A stretch of 64,000 bases of DNA, from positions 1-64,000 of the forward strand of contig JAEEND010000018.1 of NCBI GenBank assembly GCA_016283575.1. The letters are read 5' to 3'. This document shows, in pieces, positions 27,545 through 38,098 of this stretch. The stretch is from Lachnospiraceae bacterium (GTDB lineage: Bacteria; Bacillota; Clostridia; Lachnospirales; Lachnospiraceae). The notes beneath the pieces are model-generated. The model searched no databases and was not told where the DNA came from. It worked only from the letters and a program-made list of their open reading frames with translations. The translations under genes were made by a program, and so were the position numbers. The first letter of the stretch is position 1. Every line of letters starts with the position of its first letter.

Positions 27545-27731
27545 CCTTTGTAAGCTTAAGAACTTTCTTTTCCGTTAAGTCTATTTCTTTTTGCAGCTGA
27601 CCCGCCAGATGGACTCCCTTTTCGTAAAGGCTGAAGGCCTTTTCAAGAGCCACATCCTCACCGTCAAGTTCCTTTATGACCGCATCAAGATTCTGAAACA
27701 TTTCATCTACTGACTGCTTTTCTTCTGCCAT
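27519..27731 (-). CDS. xseB: Exodeoxyribonuclease VII small subunit
   Basis: A 70-residue XseB with the usual helical pattern (FQNLDAVIKELDGEDVALEKAFSLYEKG). It overlaps xseA upstream by 25 nt and the prenyl synthase downstream by 26 nt, indicating strong translational coupling across three genes. Confidence 0.92.
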   Translation of the reverse strand: MAEEKQSVDEMFQNLDAVIKELDGEDVALEKAFSLYEKGVHLAGQLQKEIDLTEKKVLKLTKDGEESVFQ

Positions 27732-28933
27732 TTGATCTCCTCCTTACCGGTCACCCTTGATTCTATGACACCGTCCGATACATATACCTTTAAAGCGTCA
27801 TCTTTATTTATACTCTTTATGGATTTAATATTCTTACCCCCGGCATCAGCCACATATGAGAATCCCCCCTGAAGCTTTGCCAAAGGCGACAGACCGTTTA
27901 AGGTTTCCGACATAAGACTAAGCTTATGCTTATAATCCTTGATGATACCTTCCATGGCACTGTCGAGACCGGATCTTAAATGATCCAATCTTAATTTATA
28001 TTGATTTATTTTATTTTGAGGGCTCAATTTATTTAATCTTTCTTTAAGCAAAAGAAGGTTTCTTCTGTTTCTTTCAAGATTATTCTTTATGAGCCTGTTC
28101 ATTGTAATCTTTTTATCTTCCAGATCGGATAACACCGCCATCATGTCGGTGTTGGCAAGCTCTGCCGCAGCCGAAGGGGTGGGAGCCCTCAGATCCGATA
28201 CAAAATCAGCAATGGTATAATCCGTTTCATGACCAACGGCCGAGATCACGGGCACATCGCAGTTAAAAATGGCATGCGCTACCATTTCATCATTAAATCC
28301 CCACAAATCTTCAATGGAACCGCCGCCGCGTCCCACGATCATTACATCAACGCCATATTCTTCCAGAGCACGGATTCCCGCAATGATGCTTGCGGGAGCT
28401 TCTTCCCCCTGAACTATGGCCGGGTAAAGAACTATCTGAACTCCCGGATTTCTTCTTTTGCTTACATTGATAATATCTCTTACGGCTGCACCGGTTTCAG
28501 CGGTAACAACCCCGATGGTCTTCACATATTTAGGAATTGGACGTTTATACTCACTGTCAAACATTCCCTGTTCGCTAAGTCGTTTCTTTAGCTTCTCATA
28601 TTCCTCATAAAGGTCGCCCAGCCCTTCTTTTTCAATGGAAGTCGCATAGACCTGGTAGGAGCCGTCACGGTCATAAACATTGACGGAACCCTTTACCACG
28701 ATCTTCATGCCGTCCTGCATCAGAAAGTCAAGGCCCCGCCTGTTTGATGCAAACATTACACATCTGATGGCGGATCTTTCGTCCTTCATGGAAAAATAAA
28801 TATGCCCCGAAGAATGATACTTGCAGTTACTTACCTCTCCTCGAAGAGTCACGTTCTGCAAAAAGCCATCCGTAAGGAACATATTTTTTATATAGTTATT
28901 AATTTGTGAAACCGAGTAAATATTATTTTGCAA
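27707..28933 (-). CDS. xseA: Exodeoxyribonuclease VII large subunit
   Basis: XseA with XseB degrades single-stranded DNA to oligonucleotides. The 408-residue protein has an N-terminal OB fold ([20 protein letters not shown]) and the catalytic domain ([13 protein letters not shown]..., [27 protein letters not shown]), then a coiled coil. It overlaps nusB by 11 nt. Confidence 0.96.
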   Translation of the reverse strand: MQNNIYSVSQINNYIKNMFLTDGFLQNVTLRGEVSNCKYHSSGHIYFSMKDERSAIRCVMFASNRRGLDFLMQDGMKIVVKGSVNVYDRDGSYQVYATSIEKEGLGDLYEEYEKLKKRLSEQGMFDSEYKRPIPKYVKTIGVVTAETGAAVRDIINVSKRRNPGVQIVLYPAIVQGEEAPASIIAGIRALEEYGVDVMIVGRGGGSIEDLWGFNDEMVAHAIFNCDVPVISAVGHETDYTIADFVSDLRAPTPSAAAELANTDMMAVLSDLEDKKITMNRLIKNNLERNRRNLLLLKERLNKLSPQNKINQYKLRLDHLRSGLDSAMEGIIKDYKHKLSLMSETLNGLSPLAKLQGGFSYVADAGGKNIKSIKSINKDDALKVYVSDGVIESRVTGKEEIKWQKKSSQ

Positions 28934-29333
28934 ATTTAGCCAAAACTCCGTTTACGAAACCGCCGGACTCTTCGCGTCCGTATTTTTTGGCAAGTTCCAC
29001 CGCTTCATTGATGGAAACACCTACCGGTATTTCATCGTCAAACAATATTTCAAATACTGCAAGTCTGATGATGGCAAGATCGACCTTGCCCATTCTGTCG
29101 ATGGTCCAGCCTGTTGCACGTTCGGAAATCTCTTTATCGATCTCCGGAAGCTTTTCCATTATCTGTTCTTCTCTTTTGATGATCTCGTCCCTGATATCTT
29201 CGGGAATTTCTTTTTCCTCGTCATAATCAACGGTGAAATACATCTGCATCTGCTCAGGCATTTCGGAAATATCTACAAATTCCGTTCTGAACAACAATTT
29301 AAAAAGAATCTCTCTTCTTTCACTTCTTCTCAT
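28923..29333 (-). CDS. nusB: Transcription antitermination factor NusB
   Basis: A 136-residue NusB, which with NusE (S10) supports rRNA antitermination. The N-terminal helix [17 protein letters not shown] sequence and the C-terminal signature ([17 protein letters not shown]...FVNGVLAK) are clear. It overlaps the Asp23 gene stop by 1 nt. Confidence 0.95.
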   Translation of the reverse strand: MRRSERREILFKLLFRTEFVDISEMPEQMQMYFTVDYDEEKEIPEDIRDEIIKREEQIMEKLPEIDKEISERATGWTIDRMGKVDLAIIRLAVFEILFDDEIPVGVSINEAVELAKKYGREESGGFVNGVLAKFAK

Positions 29334-29686
29334 TATCTATTCTCCGGTAAGTCAATACCTGCGATCCTGACATTAACATCGCTGACGGAAAGACCGGTCA
29401 TGTTCTCAACGGCCTGCTTGATCTTATCCTGCACAGCGCTTGATACTGCGGGAATATTGATGCCGTAATTAACGGTAACCGCAATATCGATCTTTACGTC
29501 GTGACCGAAGATATCAACCTTCACATTTTTCATTATGTTTTTCATGCCCACCTTGGAAAGAACCTCAGTGGTAATATTATTACCCATTGCCACTACGCCG
29601 TCTGCTTCGAGGGCTGCGATGGTGGCGATTTTGCCAACAACATCATTGGCAATCTTTACTTTGCTTTCAACATTTTCTGCCTGCAT
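29333..29686 (-). CDS. Asp23/Gls24 family envelope stress response protein
   Basis: A 117-residue small soluble protein of the Asp23/Gls24 family (DUF322), with the typical [22 protein letters not shown] start and a [18 protein letters not shown] segment. In Bacillota such proteins are often abundant and associate with membrane-anchored partners; in Clostridia this member stands before nusB. First gene of the long run ending at recN. GGAGG precedes the ATG. Confidence 0.9.
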   Translation of the reverse strand: MQAENVESKVKIANDVVGKIATIAALEADGVVAMGNNITTEVLSKVGMKNIMKNVKVDIFGHDVKIDIAVTVNYGINIPAVSSAVQDKIKQAVENMTGLSVSDVNVRIAGIDLPENR

Positions 29687-29720
29687 TGTTTTTCCTCCGT
29701 GTGTCTACATAGATATAATA

Positions 29721-29749
29721 ATTATACCAAACAACTAGTTCTTTGCAAA
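29721..29749 (-). promoter_or_regulatory. Predicted promoter of the Asp23-nusB-...-recN run
   Basis: Minus strand: TTTGCA (29744-29749, 4 of 6), 17 nt, perfect TATAAT (29721-29726). The -35 lies inside the last codons of prfC. No terminator is seen after prfC, so read-through is also possible. Confidence 0.6.
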
Positions 29750-31327
29750 CTCAGAAAGCATGAGTCCCTTGTTTCTGTCCAGTGTCATCTGGATACTCCA
29801 TGAGTTGACAAATAAAAGCAAAGGACGACCTTTAAGGTCAGTAACCTTCTTCATATCGGAAGTACCGGTGAGCTTTGTCACATCGATATCCTTATTGTCG
29901 ATCCAGCGGATATATTCATAGGGGAGGGGTTCGAGACGGATCTCTACATTGTATTCGTTTTCAAGTCTATACTTAAGTACATCAAACTGAAGAACACCTA
30001 CAACACCCACGATGATTTCTTCCATACCGGAATTAAGCTCCTGGAATATCTGAATGGCGCCTTCCTGAGCGATCTGTGATACGCCCTTTATGAACTGCTT
30101 ACGCTTCATGGTATCGATCTGACGAACACGAGCGAAATGTTCGGGAGCAAAGGTAGGAATACCTTCATAGGTGATATTTGCTTTAGGAGCACATACGGTA
30201 TCACCGATTGAAAATACGCCGGGATCGAATACACCGATTATATCCCCTGCATAGGCTTCACTTAAGATCTTACGTTCGTCCGCCATGATCTGCTGAGGCT
30301 GGGATAAACGCATTACCTTATTGCCCTGTACATGCTTGACTTCTTTATCGGCCTCGAACTTACCTGAGCAGATCCTCATGAAAGCGATCCTGTCTCGGTG
30401 AGCTTTGTTCATGTTGGCCTGGATCTTAAATACAAAAGCACTGAATTCATCGGATAAAGGATTTATCTCTTCTCCGAGAGAAACTCTGGGAAGAGGTGTT
30501 GTAGCCATCTTTAAGAAGTTCTGTAAAAATACTTCCACACCGAAATTGGTTAAGGCGGATCCGAAGAATACGGGAGTGAGTTTACCCTTTCTTACTTCTT
30601 CAATATCAAAATCAGCGCTGGCTCCGTCGAGAAGCTCGATCTCATCATTCAATTTGGAATATGCATCATCTCCGATAAGCTTAAGAACAGCATCTTTGTC
30701 ATCTATGGAAATAACAGTGGTCTCACCTTCTTTGGTACCTTTTTTAGTATCTTCGTAGGTATAAACCGCCTTTTCGAATCTGGAATAAACTCCCTTAAAA
30801 TTCTTACCTGAACCGATGGGCCAGTTAACGGGACAAGTTGCAATTCCGAGTTCTTTTTCTATTTCATCAAGAAGATCGAAGGTATCATTGGCATCACGGT
30901 CCATTTTATTAATGAATGTGAAGATCGGAATGCCTCTCATGCCGCAGACCTTGAACAGTTTTCTGGTCTGGGGCTCTACGCCCTTTGCGCCGTCGATTAC
31001 CATGACCGCTGAGTCGGCAGCCATCAGGGTTCTGTATGTATCTTCCGAGAAATCCTGGTGTCCCGGGGTATCAAGAATATTAATGCAATATCCGTCATAA
31101 TCAAACTGTAATACGGAAGAAGTAACGGAAATACCTCTTTCTTTTTCGATTTCCATCCAGTCGGAAACCGCGTGTCTGGCTGTAGCCTTACCCTTTACGG
31201 AGCCTGCCAGATTGATCTGTCCGCCGTAGAGTAAGAACTTTTCCGTAAGTGTTGTCTTACCTGCGTCGGGGTGAGATATGATGGCGAAGGTACGTCTTCT
31301 TTCTATCTCTTTGTCAAAACTACCCAT
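29735..31327 (-). CDS. prfC: Peptide chain release factor 3
   Basis: RF3 is a GTPase that recycles RF1/RF2 from the ribosome. The 530-residue protein has P-loop SHPDAGKTTLTEKFL, G3 DTPGHQDF and G4 NKMDRD, then the RF3 C-terminal domains. AAAGGA lies 9 nt before the ATG. It follows lspA after 31 nt. Confidence 0.96.
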   Translation of the reverse strand: MGSFDKEIERRRTFAIISHPDAGKTTLTEKFLLYGGQINLAGSVKGKATARHAVSDWMEIEKERGISVTSSVLQFDYDGYCINILDTPGHQDFSEDTYRTLMAADSAVMVIDGAKGVEPQTRKLFKVCGMRGIPIFTFINKMDRDANDTFDLLDEIEKELGIATCPVNWPIGSGKNFKGVYSRFEKAVYTYEDTKKGTKEGETTVISIDDKDAVLKLIGDDAYSKLNDEIELLDGASADFDIEEVRKGKLTPVFFGSALTNFGVEVFLQNFLKMATTPLPRVSLGEEINPLSDEFSAFVFKIQANMNKAHRDRIAFMRICSGKFEADKEVKHVQGNKVMRLSQPQQIMADERKILSEAYAGDIIGVFDPGVFSIGDTVCAPKANITYEGIPTFAPEHFARVRQIDTMKRKQFIKGVSQIAQEGAIQIFQELNSGMEEIIVGVVGVLQFDVLKYRLENEYNVEIRLEPLPYEYIRWIDNKDIDVTKLTGTSDMKKVTDLKGRPLLLFVNSWSIQMTLDRNKGLMLSEFAKN

Positions 31328-31358
31328 TTAACTAAATCCTTTCAAAGAACCGATTAAT

Positions 31359-31853
31359 CTATTTTTTCTTAATGTGAAACAGAAAATCTGTCTCCTCTTC
31401 TTTATATACAAACATAAATAATACTATCAAAAGTCCCACGGACACACAGATAAGTACATCCGCCACATTGAATCTCGGGAAATTGATGGGCACAAAATAA
31501 AAGAAATCCACAACATAATGCTTGAAGATCCTGTCATACATGTTCCCAACCGCTCCGGATATAAGCATGGCAAAAGAAAGATTTAAGCCTATATATCTTT
31601 TGGTATCGGGTATTCTTAAGAACAATACAATGAGCACCAAAAGAATAATGCTTGTTAAACCGATCAAAAATCCCTGTTGTCCGGAAAAGCTTGAAAAAGC
31701 GGCTCCCGTATTTTCCACATATTCAAGTTCAAATATGTTTTTTATTATTCTTATGTTTTCTTTTCCCTTTAAGTTATTCTCAATCCAAATCTTTGAGAAT
31801 CTGTCTAAGCATACGAGCAATGCCACAAAGGGCAGATAAATAAATTTTTTCAT
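31359..31853 (-). CDS. lspA: Lipoprotein signal peptidase (signal peptidase II)
   Basis: LspA cleaves prolipoproteins before the lipid-modified Cys, and would process the lipoproteins encoded here. The 164-residue protein has four membrane helices and the catalytic aspartates in GNMYDR and FNVADV. The frame is open back to 31904, but those codons are the pnp terminator; AGGA 7 nt before the ATG at 31853 marks the start. Confidence 0.93.
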   Translation of the reverse strand: MKKFIYLPFVALLVCLDRFSKIWIENNLKGKENIRIIKNIFELEYVENTGAAFSSFSGQQGFLIGLTSIILLVLIVLFLRIPDTKRYIGLNLSFAMLISGAVGNMYDRIFKHYVVDFFYFVPINFPRFNVADVLICVSVGLLIVLFMFVYKEEETDFLFHIKKK

Positions 31854-31874
31854 GTGCTTCCTCATGTAAAAAAA

Positions 31875-31902
31875 GGACCGGAAGAATCTTTTCTCCCGGT
31901 CC
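31875..31902 (-). terminator. Terminator of pnp
   Basis: Minus strand: GGACCGGGAGAA pairs with CTTCCGGTCC and is followed by seven Ts, 12 nt after the pnp stop. Confidence 0.92.
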
Positions 31903-31913
31903 AAAAAGTCATG

Positions 31914-34001
31914 TTATTCTAAGCAGTCCTTGATGGAGAAGCTGATACGTCCCATCTTGTCTTTTCCAAGACACTTAACGGTTACCTTATCTCCTAATGT
32001 AAGAACGTCTTCTACATGTTCAATTCTTTCCTTGCTGATCTTGGAAATATGAACCATGCCTTCTTTTCCAGGTGCAAATTCGATAAATGCGCCAAATTCC
32101 TTAATACTTACAACTTTACCTTTGTAAATCTTTCCTTCTTCGAAGTCGGAAACGATCGTATTAATGTATTCAACAGCCTTATCCATCATGGCAGCGTCAG
32201 TTCCGCATACGGAAACCTTACCGTCATCTGTGATATCAATCTTAACGCCTGTTTCATCAATGATGGCGTTGATTGTCTTACCTCTCTGACCAACAACATC
32301 ACCGATCTTTTCGGGATCGATCTGAACGGAGATGATCTTGGGAGCATATTCATTAACGGTAGGTCTGGGTTCGCTGATCGCAGGCTTCATACATGTATCC
32401 ATGATGAAGAGTCTTGCTTCTCTGCATCGAGCGATAGCGCCTTCAACAATCTGTCTTGTAAGACCGTGGATCTTAATATCCATCTGAATTGCTGTGATAC
32501 CGTCTACAGTACCGGTTACCTTAAAGTCCATGTCACCGAAGAAATCTTCAAGACCCTGGATATCGGTAAGAAGTACGAAATCGTCATCAGTTTCACCTGT
32601 TACAAGACCACAGGAGATACCTGCAACCATCTTCTTGATGGGAACACCTGCAGCCATAAGGGACATACAGGATGCACAGGTTGATGCCATTGATGTGGAT
32701 CCGTTGGATTCAAAGGTTTCGGATACGCATCTGATTGCGTAAGGGAATTCATCCTCTGAAGGAAGAACGGGAAGGAGTGCTCTTTCAGCAAGTGCTCCGT
32801 GTCCGATCTCTCTACGTCCGGGTCCGCGGCTTACCTTGGTTTCACCTACGGAATATGCAGGGAAGTTGTAATGGTGCATATATCTCTTCGCTGTTACGTT
32901 TTCATCAAGTCCGTCAACCTTCTGTACTTCGGATAAAGGAGCAAGAGTACAAACGTCGCAGATCTGTGTCTGACCACGAGTGAACATGGAAGAACCATGT
33001 ACTCTGGGGATAATATCAACTTCTGCAGCAAGAGGTCTGATCTGTGTGATCTCACGACCGTCGGGACGCTTGTGGTCCTTAAGGATCATCTTTCTTACTG
33101 TCTTCTTTTCGTACTGGTAAATAGCATCGGGAAGGATTGCGAGCCATTCTTCGTTATCTGCGAAAGCTTCTTCAAGTCTTTCGGTGATGACTCTCATGTT
33201 CTCTTCTCTAACCTGCTTCTCGTCAGTGAATACAGCTTTTTCCATTTCGTCCTGAGGAACGATCTCTTTGATCGCTGCAAATAATTCTTCGGGAACTGCG
33301 CAGGATTCATAGGTGTGCTTCTGTTTACCAACCTTGGCTACGATATCATCGATGAATGCGATGATCGTCTGGTTGATATCATGAGCCATATAAATTGCTT
33401 CGAGCATTTTTGCTTCGGGAATTTCCTTAGCGCCTGCTTCGATCATGATAACCTTTTCTTTTGTGGAAGCAACTGTTAACTGAAGGTCTCCATCCTTCCA
33501 CTGTGTCTGATTGGGGTTAACGATGAACTGTCCGTCAACAAGACCAACCTGAGTCGTGGCACAGGGACCGTCGAAGGGAATATCGGAAATGCAGGTTGCG
33601 ATTGCGGAACCAAGCATTGCCACAAGTTCGGGACGGCATTCAGGATCAACTGACATTACCATGTTGTTAAGGGTTACATCATTTCTGTAATCCTTGGGGA
33701 ATAAAGGACGCATGGGACGGTCGATTACTCGGCTTGTAAGGATCGCATTTTCGGATGCCTTACCTTCACGCTTGTTGAAACCGCCGGGAATCTTACCTAC
33801 TGCGTATAATTTTTCTTCATACTCAACTGAGAGAGGGAAGAAATCAATCCCGTCTCTGGGCTTTTCTGATGCTGTTGCGGTACTGAGTACTGTAGTATCA
33901 CCATAGTGCATGAAAGCACAGCCGTTAGCCTGCTTACCAACACGGTTGATGTCTACTCTGAGTTCACGGCCCGCAAGGTCCATTTTGAAACTTTCGTACA
34001 T
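31914..34001 (-). CDS. pnp: Polynucleotide phosphorylase
   Basis: PNPase degrades RNA 3' to 5' with phosphate. The 695-residue protein has two RNase PH domains separated by a helical domain, then a KH domain (IGDVVGQRGKTINAI) and an S1 domain (GKVVSIKEFGAFIEF) at the C-terminus. Gene order rpsO-pnp is conserved. The leader region 34002-34110 is rich in competing hairpins. Confidence 0.97.
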   Translation of the reverse strand: MYESFKMDLAGRELRVDINRVGKQANGCAFMHYGDTTVLSTATASEKPRDGIDFFPLSVEYEEKLYAVGKIPGGFNKREGKASENAILTSRVIDRPMRPLFPKDYRNDVTLNNMVMSVDPECRPELVAMLGSAIATCISDIPFDGPCATTQVGLVDGQFIVNPNQTQWKDGDLQLTVASTKEKVIMIEAGAKEIPEAKMLEAIYMAHDINQTIIAFIDDIVAKVGKQKHTYESCAVPEELFAAIKEIVPQDEMEKAVFTDEKQVREENMRVITERLEEAFADNEEWLAILPDAIYQYEKKTVRKMILKDHKRPDGREITQIRPLAAEVDIIPRVHGSSMFTRGQTQICDVCTLAPLSEVQKVDGLDENVTAKRYMHHYNFPAYSVGETKVSRGPGRREIGHGALAERALLPVLPSEDEFPYAIRCVSETFESNGSTSMASTCASCMSLMAAGVPIKKMVAGISCGLVTGETDDDFVLLTDIQGLEDFFGDMDFKVTGTVDGITAIQMDIKIHGLTRQIVEGAIARCREARLFIMDTCMKPAISEPRPTVNEYAPKIISVQIDPEKIGDVVGQRGKTINAIIDETGVKIDITDDGKVSVCGTDAAMMDKAVEYINTIVSDFEEGKIYKGKVVSIKEFGAFIEFAPGKEGMVHISKISKERIEHVEDVLTLGDKVTVKCLGKDKMGRISFSIKDCLE

Positions 34002-34042
34002 ATCTTTCTCCTTTTTTCTTTCGGAGTAAAGGCGCCGAAACT

Positions 34043-34084
34043 ACTGATGAATACCGGAATTTCCGAGACTCATCAGTGGTCTCG
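34043..34084 (-). promoter_or_regulatory. pnp leader with two mutually exclusive hairpins
   Basis: Minus-strand RNA can form CGAGAC/GTCTCG (34064-34069 with 34079-34084) or ACTGATGA/TCATCAGT (34043-34050 with 34070-34077). The second stem uses bases in the loop of the first, so they compete or form a pseudoknot. This could be the site of PNPase autoregulation known from other bacteria; that role is inference here. Confidence 0.5.
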
Positions 34085-34140
34085 TGTCAGCCTCTACTCG
34101 TTTTTAATTTCAAAATTTCATCGCTTATAAAAACAACAAG

Positions 34141-34166
34141 AGGGGCGGATAATAAAACCCACCCCT
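34141..34166 (-). terminator. Terminator of rpsO
   Basis: Minus strand: AGGGGTGG pairs with CCGCCCCT (one G-U pair), then a broken T run (CTTGTTGTTTTT). Partial read-through into pnp is likely, as in other bacteria. Confidence 0.7.
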
Positions 34167-34176
34167 GTGTATGTTT

Positions 34177-34443
34177 TTACTTTCTGAGACCGAGCTTAGC
34201 GATTAAAGCACGATATCTTTCGATATCAGTCTTCATAAGGTAGTTAAGAAGACCACGTCTCTGACCGATCATCATGTACATACCTCTTGCAGAGTGGTTG
34301 TCCTTAGGGTTAGCCTTAAGGTGCTCTGTAAGCTCCTGGATTCTTGCTGTAAGTACAGCTACCTGTACTTCAGGTGAACCTGTGTCGCCTTCTGTTCTGG
34401 CATATTCCTTGATGATAGCCTGTTTCTTTTCCTTAGAAATCAT
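34177..34443 (-). CDS. rpsO: 30S ribosomal protein S15
   Basis: S15 is a primary 16S rRNA-binding protein. The 88-residue protein is full length ([17 protein letters not shown] ... LGLRK). The frame is open back to 34482, but AGGAGGAAAAAGAA directly before the ATG at 34443 fixes the start. Confidence 0.97.
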   Translation of the reverse strand: MISKEKKQAIIKEYARTEGDTGSPEVQVAVLTARIQELTEHLKANPKDNHSARGMYMMIGQRRGLLNYLMKTDIERYRALIAKLGLRK

Positions 34444-34548
34444 TTCTTTTTCCTCCTGTATTTCTGAAATCGCCCGGATCAAAGTAAAGGGTTGGAGTTT
34501 CCCAAAACTTTAAAGAGGGTTTATGTTACCGGTCTGCATAAAAACAGA

Positions 34549-34570
34549 CCTTGTGTATAATAACACAAGG
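34549..34570 (-). terminator. Terminator of groEL
   Basis: Minus strand: CCTTGTGT pairs with ACACAAGG, followed by TCTGTTTTT. A second hairpin (GGTCTG/CAGACC) follows directly. Confidence 0.8.
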
Positions 34571-34601
34571 CCCGTAAAAAAGCAAGTATATGTATGTCGG
34601 C

Positions 34602-36227
<1,626 letters not shown>

Positions 36228-36243
36228 TTAAATCGCCTCCCGA

Positions 36244-36519
36244 TTATTCTACGATCGCAAGAATGTCATCCTGCTTCACGATAATATATTCTTCATTTTC
36301 ATCAAGCTTTACATCTGTGCCTGAATATTTGGAGAAGATAACCTTGTCTCCTACCTTAACCTGCATCTTAACATCTTCGGTGCCCGGTCCTACGGCTACA
36401 ACTTCACCCTGCTGGGGTTTTTCCTTATTCTGGCCGGGAAGAACGATTCCTGACTTGGTGGTTTCTTCCTGAACCATCTGCTTTAATACGACTCTGTCGT
36501 TAAGTGGTACTAACTTCAT
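36244..36519 (-). CDS. groS: Co-chaperonin GroES
   Basis: The 91-residue lid of the chaperonin, with the mobile-loop motif TTKSGIVLPGQ. First gene of groES-groEL, behind a promoter with a perfect CIRCE operator, so heat-shock control by HrcA is expected. Confidence 0.97.
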   Translation of the reverse strand: MKLVPLNDRVVLKQMVQEETTKSGIVLPGQNKEKPQQGEVVAVGPGTEDVKMQVKVGDKVIFSKYSGTDVKLDENEEYIIVKQDDILAIVE

Positions 36520-36546
36520 GACTTAGCCTCCTTGAAATTTATGTTG

Positions 36547-36573
36547 TTAGCACTCTTTTATTTCGAGTGCTAA
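36547..36573. promoter_or_regulatory. CIRCE operator (HrcA binding site)
   Basis: TTAGCACTC-N9-GAGTGCTAA, identical to the consensus inverted repeat, 28 bp upstream of the groES ATG. Confidence 0.97.
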
Positions 36574-36590
36574 TTATTGTCACATATACT

Positions 36591-36619
36591 TTTATAATAC
36601 CTAACCTGCCCCTTTGCAA
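36591..36619 (-). promoter_or_regulatory. groES-groEL promoter
   Basis: Minus strand: TTGCAA (36614-36619), 17 nt, TATAAA (36591-36596), directly upstream of CIRCE. Confidence 0.8.
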
Positions 36620-36678
36620 GTGTTAATTCCATAATTTATTTATTTTTAAGATTCGTTAATATGTATATTTTATTCCTT

Positions 36679-36686
36679 GTGATAAT
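36679..36686 (+). promoter_or_regulatory. Extended -10 element directly before the MATE gene
   Basis: TGTGATAAT-type element ending 8 nt before the ATG at 36695, with no Shine-Dalgarno sequence in between. This predicts a leaderless or nearly leaderless mRNA. Confidence 0.5.
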
Positions 36687-36694
36687 ATAGGCCT

Positions 36695-38053
36695 ATGAAA
36701 AATAAAAATTACTCGATTGATATGTGTGAAGGACCTCTCTTTCCCAAGATAGTTTCTTTTACCATTCCCTTAATATTATCAAGCATATTGCAGCTTTTGT
36801 TTAACGCAGCCGACATGATTGTGGCGGGTCGGTTCGTAGGTTCGAATGCTTTAGCTGCCATCGGCTCCACATCATCATTAATAAATCTTTTGGTGAATGT
36901 ATTTTTAGGCCTGTCCATCGGTACCAACGTGTTAGTTGCCCGTTTCTTTGGATCGAGAAAAGAAAATGACGTGTCTGAAACGGTTCATACTTCAGTGCTT
37001 ATAGCTCTTATATCCGGTGCCACATTGGCATTCTTGGGCGTTATATTCGCACCTAAGATTCTGGTACTTATGGGAACTCCGGAAGAAATACTTCCTTTAT
37101 CAAGCAAATATATAAGGATATATTTTCTGGGAATGCCGGTATCAATGCTTTATAACTTCGGTGCCGCAATACTTAGAGCCATCGGAGATACCAAAAGACC
37201 TCTTAAATATCTCACCATTGCCGGTGTAATAAACGCAATCAGCAATGTGATTTTTATTGTGGTATTTAATATGGGAGTTGCAGGTGTTGCCTATGCAACT
37301 GTTTTATCTCAGGCAATTTCCGCCCTGCTTACCATGAACTGCCTGTTAAAGACTCACGAGTGCTACAGGCTTAAATTATCGGAACTCAGAATATCCGGAG
37401 AAAAGCTTCTTATGATACTTCGTCTGGGACTTCCCGCAGGATTTCAGGGAGCGATTTTCTCTATTTCGAATGTATTGATTCAGTCCTCCGTTAATTTCTT
37501 TGGCGCCGGAGCCATGGCGGGAAATGCTGCTGCCATCAACATCGAAGGTTTTGTATATGTCGCCATGAACGCAGCTCACCATACCTGCTTATCATTTACG
37601 GGTCAGAATTACGGAGCTCATAAATTTGACCGTATAAAAAAAGTCTTCTTTATGTGCATGGGTATTGCCATTTTTAACGGTTTGACCCTGGGACTTTTAT
37701 CATACAGATTCGGCCCCAACCTTTTATCTGTTTACGCAGGAACCGCTGATAAGGATGTGGTAATTCAATACGGCATGTTACGAATGGGCATTATCATGCT
37801 TACGTATTTTACCTGCGGAACCATGGATGTATGTGTAGGCGCCATAAGAGGTTTGGGATACGCCATCATGCCAATGATTGTGTCGCTGCTCGGTGCATGC
37901 GGTATGAGAATCCTGTGGATATATACGGTGTTCCGATATGAGCACACACTTCAGTGCCTGTACATAAGCTATCCCGTATCCTGGATACTTACCACAATGG
38001 TACATTTGATTTGCTTTATAATCGTCTTTAATAAACTAAAAAAAGAAGCATAA
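36695..38053 (+). CDS. MATE family efflux transporter
   Basis: A 452-residue multidrug and toxin extrusion transporter with about 12 membrane helices. The N-terminus (DMCEGPLFPKIVSFTIPLIL) is typical of the Clostridia subgroup, as is LLFNAADMIVAGRFVG. Substrate is unknown. No ribosome binding site precedes this ATG or the next one (36722); the family N-terminus supports 36695. Confidence 0.93.
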   Translation: MKNKNYSIDMCEGPLFPKIVSFTIPLILSSILQLLFNAADMIVAGRFVGSNALAAIGSTSSLINLLVNVFLGLSIGTNVLVARFFGSRKENDVSETVHTSVLIALISGATLAFLGVIFAPKILVLMGTPEEILPLSSKYIRIYFLGMPVSMLYNFGAAILRAIGDTKRPLKYLTIAGVINAISNVIFIVVFNMGVAGVAYATVLSQAISALLTMNCLLKTHECYRLKLSELRISGEKLLMILRLGLPAGFQGAIFSISNVLIQSSVNFFGAGAMAGNAAAINIEGFVYVAMNAAHHTCLSFTGQNYGAHKFDRIKKVFFMCMGIAIFNGLTLGLLSYRFGPNLLSVYAGTADKDVVIQYGMLRMGIIMLTYFTCGTMDVCVGAIRGLGYAIMPMIVSLLGACGMRILWIYTVFRYEHTLQCLYISYPVSWILTTMVHLICFIIVFNKLKKEA

Positions 38054-38056
38054 CAA

Positions 38057-38094
38057 AAAACCATACCGGCTATTTTATAACCGCGTATGGTTTT
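38057..38094. terminator. Bidirectional terminator between the MATE and CotH genes
   Basis: AAAACCATAC and GTATGGTTTT arms with an inner GG/CC pair, followed by GTTTTT on the plus strand and an A/T-rich tract on the other. Confidence 0.85.
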
Positions 38095-38098
38095 GTTT

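Noticed and set aside
31854..31904. Longer LspA start
   Set aside because: It runs through the pnp terminator; the start at 31853 has a ribosome binding site.
32016..32684. 222-codon open frame on the plus strand
   Set aside because: It is antisense to pnp and has no independent coding signal.
34043..34070. Hammerhead ribozyme in the pnp leader (CTGATGAG followed by GGAAA)
   Set aside because: No helix II of the right form and no correct CGAAA/UH core; ordinary hairpins explain the sequence better.
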